Part shown: positions 37,680 through 45,700 of the stretch, piece by piece
Position numbering within the stretch: position 1 is the first letter of the stretch
How the letters are laid out: each line of letters starts with the position of its first letter
From: Streptomyces sp. NBC_00568
Lineage (GTDB): Bacteria; Actinomycetota; Actinomycetes; Streptomycetales; Streptomycetaceae
Reading direction: 5' to 3'
NCBI RefSeq assembly: GCF_026341855.1
Contig: NZ_JAPENW010000001.1
Coordinates: 620,001-684,000 of the forward strand
Length of the DNA stretch: 64,000 bases
Notes under the pieces: generated by a model
Told to the model about the DNA's origin: nothing
Database searches by the model: none
Seen by the model: the letters and a program-made list of their open reading frames with translations, nothing else
Translations under genes and position numbers: made by a program

Positions 37680-38420
37680 ATGACCGCCTCGGAACCCACC
37701 ATCCTGGCCACCTCGGGTGGTCACCGCGTCGGAGACCGCACCCGGGTGACCTTCGACGCCCTGGTCCACCACGCCGTGGACCTGGCCGGCGTCCGGGGGC
37801 GGCGGCCCCGCGTCATGTACGTCGGGACGGCGATCGGCGACGCCGAGCACTTCACGACGCGCATGAGCGAGGCGGCCCGGGTGGCGGGATTCGATCTCAC
37901 GCCCCTTCACCTCTTCCCCATGCCGAACCTCGAGGACATCGAGGGAACGGTGCTCGCGCAGGACGTCGTGTGGGTGATGGGCGGCTCGGCGGCCAACCTG
38001 CTCGCCGTGTGGCGGGTCCACGGGCTCGACACGGTCTTCCGCCGGGCGTGGGAGGCCGGGGTCGTGCTGAGCGGGGTGAGCGCCGGGTCGCTCTGCTGGT
38101 TCCGGGGCGGCACGACGGACTCCTTCGGGCCCGAACTGCGGCCGCTCACCGACGGACTCGGCTATCTGCCGTTCGGCAACGGCGTCCACTACGACAGCGA
38201 CCCGGGCCGCCGTCCTCTCGTGCACCGCCTGGTGGCCGACGGCACCCTGCCCGTCACCCACTGCACCGACGACGGCGTGGGCCTGGTCTACCGGGGCACC
38301 GAACTCGTCGAGGCCGTCACGGAGATACCGGGCAAGGGCGCGTACGTCGTCCGGCGCGTGGGGGAATCGGTGGTGGAGGAGCGGATCGAGCCCCGGCTGC
38401 TGCCGTCGCCGCGGGACTGA
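37680..38420 (+). CDS. Peptidase S51 (dipeptidase E-like)
   Basis: A 246-residue cytoplasmic serine peptidase of family S51. The family pattern is visible: ILATSGGH at the start, YVGTAIGDAEHFTTRM, VVWVMGGSAANLLAVWR, and the nucleophile elbow LSGVSAGSLCWF. Peptidase E cleaves Asp-X dipeptides; cyanophycinases are a related branch, but the gene is in the size range of PepE. The ATG at 37680 begins at the first beta strand. It lies between an F420 enzyme and a GNAT gene on the same strand. Confidence 0.88.
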   Translation: MTASEPTILATSGGHRVGDRTRVTFDALVHHAVDLAGVRGRRPRVMYVGTAIGDAEHFTTRMSEAARVAGFDLTPLHLFPMPNLEDIEGTVLAQDVVWVMGGSAANLLAVWRVHGLDTVFRRAWEAGVVLSGVSAGSLCWFRGGTTDSFGPELRPLTDGLGYLPFGNGVHYDSDPGRRPLVHRLVADGTLPVTHCTDDGVGLVYRGTELVEAVTEIPGKGAYVVRRVGESVVEERIEPRLLPSPRD

Positions 38421-38479
38421 CCGAGTCCGGCCGCGAAATCGGTTGTCGCACCGCCGAATGCCCGTGGCACGATGCCGCG

Positions 38480-39082
38480 ATGATCCCCGTCCCTCCCCTG
38501 CCACCCACCGTTCCCGCGGGTCGGACGGCCCGTCATCCGCAGCCCGTGCTGAGCCTCGGGCAGGGCCTGGAACTGCGCCCCTGGCGCCTCGCGGACGCCG
38601 ACGTCCTGGTGACGGCCGCCCAGGACCCGGCCATCCGAAAGTGGAACCTGCTGCGTGTGGAGTCTCCGGACGCCGCGCGCCTCAGGATCGAGCGCATGCA
38701 CGAGCGTTGGCGGGCCGAGACGGGCGCGGTGTGGGCCGTCGCGCGGGCGGCGGACGGGCGGGCCCTCGGCCTCGTGGGGTGGAACGACGTCGACCTCGCG
38801 GACGGCAGCGCGGAGATCGTCTACTGGGTCCTGCCCGGGGCCCGGGGCGGTGGTGTCGTGGCCGAGGCCGTACGGCGCCTGAGCCGTTGGGCGCTGGAGG
38901 ACCTCGGTCTGTACCGGCTGCGGCTGTGCCCCTCGGTGGCGAACCCGGCGTCCTGCCGGGTGGCGGACAGGACCGGGTTCGTCCTGGAGGGCACCATGCG
39001 CGGTGCGCTGCTGCACGAGGACGGCCGGCACGACCAGCACCTGCACGCCCTGGTGCGGGGGAACCTGCCGGGCACCCGGTGA
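38480..39082 (+). CDS. GNAT family N-acetyltransferase (RimJ/RimL type)
   Basis: A 200-residue acetyltransferase using acetyl-CoA. Recognisable parts are LELRPWRLADADVLVTAAQD (N-terminal strand-helix), EIVYWVLPGARGGGVVAEAV (the acetyl-CoA pyrophosphate loop, Q/RxxGxG/A equivalent) and LRLCPSVANPASCRVADRTG near the C-terminus. Unlike the truncated copy at 25712, this gene is full-length. The protein or small-molecule substrate is unknown. It is convergent with the Ada-AlkA gene 27 bp downstream. Confidence 0.88.
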   Translation: MIPVPPLPPTVPAGRTARHPQPVLSLGQGLELRPWRLADADVLVTAAQDPAIRKWNLLRVESPDAARLRIERMHERWRAETGAVWAVARAADGRALGLVGWNDVDLADGSAEIVYWVLPGARGGGVVAEAVRRLSRWALEDLGLYRLRLCPSVANPASCRVADRTGFVLEGTMRGALLHEDGRHDQHLHALVRGNLPGTR

Positions 39083-39109
39083 ACGCGCCGCCCGGCTCGG
39101 GCCGTTCGC

Positions 39110-40576
39110 CTACGGCTCCCCCGCAGCCCGCAGGTGCCGGACGGCGTACGAGCGCCACGGGCGCCAGCCGTCCGGGATGTCCGCTCCGGGCGGTGCCACG
39201 TCCGGGTCGCCGAGGGCGCGGGTGCGGATGACGGCGGCGACGCCCTCGTCCATGCCGGGCAGCGCGAGCAGCGCCTCCTGGGCCTCGTCGCGGTCGGCGC
39301 CCGGGTCGAGACGCAGGGCACCGTCGGCGAGGGCGGCGGTCAGGGCACCGAGGGGGCCGTCCGGCTCCGCCTGGGCGAGCACGGCGGCCTCGGGAAAGAG
39401 ATGCGTGAGCGTGTCGCAGGGGGCGTCCAGCGCCTTGCCGTACCGCTGCACGAGTCGCTCGGCCTCCGCCGCCCCCACCAGCGCGCGCACCGCCAGCTCG
39501 TCAGGATCGGCGGTGCCCGGCGACCTGAGGCCCGGCCGCGCCGCGACCAGGGGACCCAGCCGCGCGTCGGCTCCCAGCCGCTCGTCGACGGCGTACGGAT
39601 CCGCGTCGAGGTCGAACAGCCGCCGCAGCCGCTGTACGGCGGTGGTGAGGTCCCGGAGATCGGTGAGGTGGAGCCGGGCGTCGAGCCAGCCACCGGGGTG
39701 CGCGGCACCGGTCGGGGCCGACACTCCCCCGGCGGGGTCCGGTGCTCCTTCGGCACGGCTGGTCCCGCCGGAACCGGGGCGGCCCGCGCCCGTGCCCGCC
39801 CGTTCGTCGACGGCCACGATCCCCGTGCCGTACGGCAGCCTCAGGGTGCGCCGGTACGTACGGCGGCCACGGCGGCCGCCGACGGCCTCGACCCCCGGGA
39901 CGGCCTCGGCTGCCAGCAGGTCGAAGACGGCGGTGGTCTGGTAGGGCCCCCGGTGGGCGAGCCGGAGCGGGACACCCGCGGCGGGGGTGGCCGCGCGCCG
40001 GGCGGCGGGGCCGGTGCGCGGCGCGGCGGCGCGCACCTCGCTCGGCGTCGACGCGTAGACCGCGCGGATCGTGTCGTTGAACTGGCGCACGCTGGCGAAC
40101 CCCGCCGCGAACGCGATCTGCGTGATGGGGAGTTCGGTGGTCTGGAGCAGTATCCGCGCGGTGTGCGCCCGCTGGGCCCTGGCCAGCGCGACCGGACCCG
40201 CGCCGACCTCCGCCGTGAGCTGCCGCTGGACCTGGCGGGCGCTGTACCCGAGACGCGTGGCGAGCCCTCCGACGCCCTCACGGTCCACGACGCCGTCACC
40301 GATCAGGCGCATGGCCCGGCCGACGACGTCGGCCCGTACGTTCCAGGCGGCGGAGCCCGGCACGGAGTCCGGGCGGCATCTGCGGCAGGCCCGGAAGCCC
40401 GAACCCTGCGCGGCGGCGGCCGTCGCGTAGAACCGCACGTTCTGCCGCTTGGGTGTCACCGCGGGGCAGCTGGGCCTGCAGTAGATCCCCGTCGTCCGCA
40501 CGGCGAAGAAGAACTCCCCGTCGAACCGGGCGTCCCGGCTCCGCACGGCCTCGTACCTGGTGTCCTCGTCGATCAC
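39110..40576 (-). CDS. Ada-type regulator / AlkA DNA glycosylase fusion
   Basis: A 488-residue DNA alkylation repair protein. The N-terminal Ada zinc domain (residues 1-75) has the methyl-accepting Cys in IYCRPSCPA and the partner cysteines in ACRRCRPD. An AraC-type HTH follows (YSARQVQRQLTAEVGAGP, ASVRQFNDTIRAVYASTP), then an AlkA N-terminal domain (LRLAHRGPYQTTAVFDLL). The C-terminal HhH-GPD glycosylase domain has LLALPGMDEGVAAVIRTRAL and GWRPWRSYAVRHL. This is the normal actinobacterial AdaA-AlkA arrangement: sensing methylphosphotriesters and excising methylated bases. The GTG at 40576 starts the Ada domain; a ribosome site (GGAAGG) lies unusually close. Confidence 0.9.
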   Translation of the reverse strand: MIDEDTRYEAVRSRDARFDGEFFFAVRTTGIYCRPSCPAVTPKRQNVRFYATAAAAQGSGFRACRRCRPDSVPGSAAWNVRADVVGRAMRLIGDGVVDREGVGGLATRLGYSARQVQRQLTAEVGAGPVALARAQRAHTARILLQTTELPITQIAFAAGFASVRQFNDTIRAVYASTPSEVRAAAPRTGPAARRAATPAAGVPLRLAHRGPYQTTAVFDLLAAEAVPGVEAVGGRRGRRTYRRTLRLPYGTGIVAVDERAGTGAGRPGSGGTSRAEGAPDPAGGVSAPTGAAHPGGWLDARLHLTDLRDLTTAVQRLRRLFDLDADPYAVDERLGADARLGPLVAARPGLRSPGTADPDELAVRALVGAAEAERLVQRYGKALDAPCDTLTHLFPEAAVLAQAEPDGPLGALTAALADGALRLDPGADRDEAQEALLALPGMDEGVAAVIRTRALGDPDVAPPGADIPDGWRPWRSYAVRHLRAAGEP

Positions 40577-40732
40577 CCTTCCAGTGTGGCCCGCCCCGCA
40601 CCACGCGGCTGGCGGAAATCGGACACGGCACTGCGATCCGGGCAAGGCCTCGCCCACACCCCGCGCCGACCGGCCGACGGGAGGCACGATCCGGCGCGGG
40701 ACCGCACAGGGCAAGGCAACCGGACGAGGACA

Positions 40733-40774
40733 GAGGCGGAGGCGGAGGCAGAGGCAGAGGCGGAGGCGGAGGCG
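40733..40774. repeat. Hexanucleotide tract (GAGGCG/A)x7
   Basis: Seven uninterrupted copies of GAGGCG or GAGGCA lie in the non-coding DNA upstream of the ada-alkA gene, about 60 bp before the 20-bp array. Confidence 0.95.
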
Positions 40775-40841
40775 GACGTCCAGGCGGCGCGGACGAGCGC
40801 AGGGGGCGGATCGGGTCCGGACGGCCGCGAGGGCAGGTCCA

Positions 40842-41017
40842 GCCACGGCTGGGACTGGCCCGGCCACCGCTAGGGCTGGTCCGGCCACGCTGGGACTGGC
40901 CCGGCCACCGCTAGGGCTGGCCCGGCCACGCTGGGACTGGCCCGGCCACCGCTAGGGCTGGTCCAGCCACGCTGGGACCGGTCCAGCCACCGCTGGGACT
41001 GGTCCAGCCACGCTGGG
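40842..41017. repeat. 20/21-bp tandem repeat, about 8.6 copies
   Basis: Copies alternate between a 20-bp form (GCCACGCTGGGACTGGCCCG) and a 21-bp form (GCCACCGCTAGGGCTGG plus 4 bases). This gives a 41-bp higher-order period in the first six copies. Later copies have TCCA for CCCG. The array lies between the 5' end of ada-alkA and the 3' end of rsgA. The whole 532-bp gap (40577-41108) contains no convincing gene. Confidence 0.95.
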
Positions 41018-41108
41018 CGGACTCGGACGGCAGCGGAGCCGGGCGGGAGCGGAGACGGGGGCGAGGGTGGGGAGCGCGGGTGGGCCGCGCTCCTCCGCCC
41101 TCTCTCGG

Positions 41109-42224
41109 CTACCAGCGCCCGCGCTTGGCCTCCATCGCGGCGCGCCCCTCCGCTCCCTTGCGCTTCCAGTCCCGGCGGATCTCGGCGCGCACGCGGGCGT
41201 CCGTCTTGGCGACGATCCGCTGGTTCTCGCGGAGCAGCTTGCGGTAGCTCTCGAGACGCCGCTCCGGCAGATCACCGGAGTCGACGGCCGCCAGAACCGC
41301 GCACCCGGGCTCGGCGACATGGGCGCAGTCCTGGAAGCGGCAGTCGGCGGCGAACTCCTCGATCTCGGAGAACACCTGCCCGACGCCGCTCTCGGCGTCC
41401 CAGAGCCCGACCCCGCGCAGCCCCGGGGTGTCGATGAGGACACCGCCGCCCGGCAGCGCGAGGAGGTTGCGGGTCGTCGTGGTGTGCCGTCCCTTGCCGT
41501 CCATGTCGCGGGTGGCCTGGACGTCCATGACGTCCTCGCCCAGCAGCGCGTTGGCCAGGGTCGACTTGCCCGCTCCGGACTGCCCGAGCAGGACCGCCGT
41601 GCCTCCGGCGAGCACCGCTTCGAGGATGTCCAGCCCCTCCCCGGTCGAGGAGCTGACGGCGAGGACGGGAACCCCCGGGGCGGTGGTCTCCACGTCCTCG
41701 ACGAGGTGCGCGAGGGTCGCCGCCTCCGGCACCAGGTCGGCCTTGGTGAGGACGACCACGGGCTGCGCGCCGGACTCCCAGGCCAGCGCGAGGAAGCGTT
41801 CGACGCGGCCGAGGTCGAGTTCCACGGCGAGCGACACGGCGACGACCGCGTGGTCGACGTTGGCCGCGAGGATCTGCCCCTCGGACCGCTTGGAGGAGGT
41901 GGAACGCACGAAGGCCGTACGTCGTGGCAGGTACGCCCGTACGTAGCGCGGGTTGCCGGACGGTTCGACGGCGACCCAGTCGCCGGTGCACACGACCCGC
42001 ATCGGGTCGTGCGGTGTCACGAAGGCGGTGTCGGCGCGGATGACCCCGTCGGCGGTGACCACGTCGCACTGGCCGCGGTCGACCCGGATCACCCGTCCGG
42101 CGACGAGCCCTTCGGAGTCGTAGGGAGCGAACTCGTCCGCCCAGGCGTCGTCCCAGCCGTAAGGAGCGAGCGGGGAAAGACCCAGGGAAAGGGACGGAGT
42201 CGGGAAGGTGGAGCTGGAAGTCAA
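41109..42224 (-). CDS. rsgA: Ribosome small-subunit GTPase RsgA
   Basis: A 371-residue circularly permuted GTPase that assists 30S subunit maturation. An OB-fold (GRVIRVDRGQCDVVTADG) precedes the GTPase motifs in permuted order: VVLTKADLV (G4), VLAVSSSTGEGL (G5), LLGQSGAGKSTLANAL (G1), DTPGLRGVG (G3). A zinc-binding tail follows with CRFQDCAH and EPGCAV. The start codon is TTG (42222-42224) with AAGGG 6 bases upstream, a weak start. It follows a 23-codon gene on the same strand by 60 bp. Streptomyces usually has RsgA elsewhere near aroA, so this could be a second copy. Confidence 0.92.
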   Translation of the reverse strand: MTSSSTFPTPSLSLGLSPLAPYGWDDAWADEFAPYDSEGLVAGRVIRVDRGQCDVVTADGVIRADTAFVTPHDPMRVVCTGDWVAVEPSGNPRYVRAYLPRRTAFVRSTSSKRSEGQILAANVDHAVVAVSLAVELDLGRVERFLALAWESGAQPVVVLTKADLVPEAATLAHLVEDVETTAPGVPVLAVSSSTGEGLDILEAVLAGGTAVLLGQSGAGKSTLANALLGEDVMDVQATRDMDGKGRHTTTTRNLLALPGGGVLIDTPGLRGVGLWDAESGVGQVFSEIEEFAADCRFQDCAHVAEPGCAVLAAVDSGDLPERRLESYRKLLRENQRIVAKTDARVRAEIRRDWKRKGAEGRAAMEAKRGRW

Positions 42225-42284
42225 GGGAGACCCTTCAAAGGGCGGCCCCGGCGACGCGCACTGCGGCGCGAAGGAAGAGGAAGG

Positions 42285-42356
42285 TCAGCCGGCGGCCACG
42301 GAGGTGGACTTGATGAACTTCTGGATGCGGGCAGCGCCCTTCACAGAGACAGCCAT
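42285..42356 (-). CDS. Unannotated 23-residue basic peptide upstream of rsgA
   Basis: The minus strand reads ATG at 42354-42356, then 22 codons to TGA at 42285-42287. The peptide begins MAVSVKGAARIQKFIKSTS. An excellent Shine-Dalgarno sequence, AGGAGGTG, stands 6 bases before the ATG, one of the best ribosome sites in the window. The peptide is basic (four Lys, one Arg, no acidic residue) and could form an amphipathic helix. The stop is 60 bp before the TTG start of rsgA on the same strand, with a small CCCTT-TGA-AAGGG-like hairpin between. It could be a regulatory leader peptide or a small structural protein; I know no homologue. Confidence 0.65.
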   Translation of the reverse strand: MAVSVKGAARIQKFIKSTSVAAG

Positions 42357-42771
42357 CGGTCACACCTCCTGGAACTCACTCAGCCGGCAGACGGCGACCA
42401 CCGGTCGCCTGGGAACGAGACAACCCTAGCCGCAGGTCTCGGTGGGAGGCCACCTCTTTTTCCCTCGAGGAGCCCCGGAGTGGAGCGGCTGTGCCCGCCA
42501 CCCCCATGAACCGCCGGATGCCGGCCCCTTGGACAGGCGAGCGGGCGAGCGGGCGAGCGGGCAGGCATGCAGGCAGGCAGGCAGGCGGCGAACGCGACGC
42601 GCTCGTGGAGTCGTTCGACGCCGACGGTCGCACGCGCCACGCGGCAGGGCGCCACCGGCTGGACCAGCGAGCACCCGGTGCATCGCCAGGGCCGCTGTTC
42701 GGCTCTCCGCCGGCCGGCCGCGGCGTACCGTCGCCGACCGGCAGAGGCGTCGCCGCCCATGGATCCCCCGG
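42357..42771. other. 415-bp gap with GC-rich simple repeats
   Basis: This lies between the small peptide gene and the end of the helicase gene. It contains (GCGAGCGG)n-like and (CAGG)n tracts at 42537-42589 and nothing that looks like a real gene. The short frames here translate to repetitive Ala/Pro/Arg/Cys sequence. The promoter of the small-gene/rsgA pair should lie near 42365-42450. Confidence 0.55.
42537..42589. repeat. Simple repeats (GCGAGCGG)3 and (GCAG)n
   Basis: Three GCGAGCGG units run into a GCAGGCAT-GCAGGCAGGCAGGCAG tract, downstream of the helicase gene and outside coding sequence. Confidence 0.9.
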
Positions 42772-45700
42772 TCAGTCCTCGATGAACCGAACCGTCACGC
42801 TCCGCCGCCGCCCGGGACCGCTGACGTAGCCGACCACGTCCCCGACTTCCCTCCACATGAGGGCCTCGCCCATCGCGGAGTACGGGCTCAGCCTCTCGCC
42901 CTCCCCGCCCGGCAGCAGGGCCACCTCGTAGACCGTGGTGCCGTCCTCGTCCTCCACCCCCACCAGGCAGCCCGGAGTGATCCGCGCCCCGCCCCTGAAC
43001 GAGGGATCGGGCACCACCTGATCGAGCACGGCCCGGAGGAATTCCTGGCGGTCCCTCAAGGACTCGCGCCGCTTCTCGTGCTCGGCCAGCTGCCCCTTGC
43101 GTGAGGACGAGTCGACGGCGACGATCTCCGGGACGGGCAGGTTCAACGCGTCCTGCACCCGGTCCAGTTCGCGCCTGACCCGCCGGTAGGCGTTCGTCGA
43201 GAGCCTGTCGACCTTGATCCGGAGCGTATCGGGCGCGGCCGGGCGGTAGGGAGCCGCCGCCTGGTCGCGGACCGAGGCCCGCACCTGCTTGCGGGCCCCG
43301 TTCCTCCTCCCGCCGGCCGCCTGGGGCGTCGTCCTGAGGGTCGGCTCGGGACCCGCCTCGGCAGTGACCCGAGGGCTCGCCTTCGGCCTCAGCAGCTCCG
43401 TCGTACAGCCATGCTTCAGCGCCGCGTCGGAGTACGAGGCATGGTGACGTACCAGCGCCCACTGCCGGCCGTCGACCAGGACCGGAACGTCGACCCTGCC
43501 GATCGCCGACCGGATCATGGCATGGACCTCGTCATGGCCGAGCCTGAGCACAGGCTTCCCGTCACGCACGATCTCGACCGCGTCCGCGCCAGGGTGACCG
43601 GGGGCACCCGCCTGCGGAAGAAAACGGGCTGAGCCCGCGGCACGTTCCCCCTGCCGGAAGGGCACGGTGCGGCGCAGGCTGAACGCGTGCTGGGCGGCGT
43701 TCACCTCGTCCCGGTGCAGCCAGGCGGCGGAGACGAAGCGCGAGGGGTCGGCCGTCCAAACCTGCCGGGTGTCGTCCGGGCCCGGGCCGCGGGCCGTGAC
43801 CGCCGGGGCGGTACGGGGTTCGGGGGCGGCGCCAGCGGGCTCGGGATCCTCCGCGTCCACCGGTGCCCCGGAAACCTCCGGCGCTGCCGGGATCTCCTCG
43901 GACGGCGCGGCGGCCCGGGGGGACGGAATCACCCGGGCCACAGGCTGCGGAACCCGCGTCGCCTCCGGCTCCGGAACCGGCCTCGGCCGCCGACTCGTGC
44001 CGGCATCACTAGGTGACGCGCCGACCTCACGAGATGACGTGCCGGCCTCACGGGGCGACGTGACGGCCTCACGGGGCGACGTGCCGGCCTCACGAGGTGA
44101 CGTGCCGCCCGCGCTCCTCGCCGCGGTCTCGATACCGAGCCGTTCCAGCTCGGTCCACAGTGGCTCGAGGGCCTTCTCCGGATCCAGGAAGAACCGGCTT
44201 CCCCGGATGCGGACGAAGGTCCAGCCCACTCGCTCCAGTTCCCGCTGACGCGCCGCGTCGGCGTCCGCGTTCTCCTCCGTGTGGAAGGCGTCGCCGTCGC
44301 ACTCCACCGCGAGCCTCTTCGTGCCGCCCTCGACCACCAGGTCGATGCGGTAGCGGCCTGCGGGGTACTGCGGGCGCACGCGGTAGCCGCGTTCGCGCAA
44401 CGCCAGGTAGACGCGCTGCTCGAAGAGACTGTCGAAGGCGTCATGGGGCTCGTCCGGCCTGACCTCGCCGGCCACGGCCCCGTCCTGCTCCTCCGCGGGC
44501 CTGGAGAACCAGTCGAGGTAGCCACGGCGCAGATCGGTCTCGCCGAGCTCGGTCAGCGTCACGCTGTGGAAGAGCCAGACCTGGTCGCGGGCGCGGGAGG
44601 CGGCGACGTTGATGTGCTGCCGGGCGAGTGTGCTGCTGTAAGGGCCGATGCGCCGCGCGCCGTCGGCACCGGCGAGTGAGGCCACCAGGCTGATGAAGAC
44701 GATGTCGCGCTCGTCGCCCTGGAACTCCTCCGCGTTGCCGACGCGCAGCCGGCGCCGCTGCCGCTCGTCCAGCGGGATCCGGTCGGCGAGCAGATCCTCG
44801 ATGAGGAACTTCTGCCCGGCACCGAGCAGGGTGATCACGCCCATGGTGCGGCCCCGGTAGGCGGGGTCGTCGATGCACCGGGCGATCTCGTCCACGACGC
44901 GCTCCGCCTCGGGCCGGTTGAACTGTTTCTGCCCGGTTCCTTCCACATGGCCGTCCACGATGTGCACGGAACGCAGCGGCCGCAGCCGGCCGGCGCCGTA
45001 CTGACGCAGCGGCTGGAGCCTGCCCCCGTAGCAGAGCGCGTTGGAGAAGCCGATGATCTCCGGCATGCACCGGAAGTGCTCCTGGAGCATCAATCTGCCG
45101 CGCCCGCCGGCGAGGCCGGACGCGATGTCGAAGAGGCTGGCGGTGGGCGTGAACAGATTGCGGCGGGACGCGGGCAGTCCGCCGAGCATGCGCCGCTGCA
45201 GGGAGAAGAGTTCGTCGTGGTCGATGCCCACGTTGGCCGGGCTGACCTGCTGGTCGTCGCCCACCACGATGATCTTCGAACCGAGCCAGGCGAGCAGCAG
45301 CGCTTCGGGACCCGACTGGCTCGCTTCGTCGATGATGACGACGTCGAAGCGGCCCGGCCGGTCCATCGGGACGGTCTCGGTCACCTGGTGGAGCGGCATG
45401 ATCCAGGCGGGCACCGCTTCCTGGCTCTCGTGCAGGCTCTCGCGGGCCTGGCGCCGGTAGACCGGGGCGTACTTGCCGGTGCCCTTGCCGAGCTTCCGCA
45501 CGCTCTGCTGATACGACGTGAGGGCTACGGCCTGGTCGTCGGTCAGTCTGGACAGGCAGCTGTACCAGGCCTTGTCGGCCGCGAGGCGTTCGAGGCTGAT
45601 GCGGATGTCGGCGTCCGCCTCCGCGAGCCGGCGCATCTGGACGGACTCGGCTTCGGGGTCGGTGAGCTCGTGCATCCGCCGGTGCCAGGCCGACCAGGCC

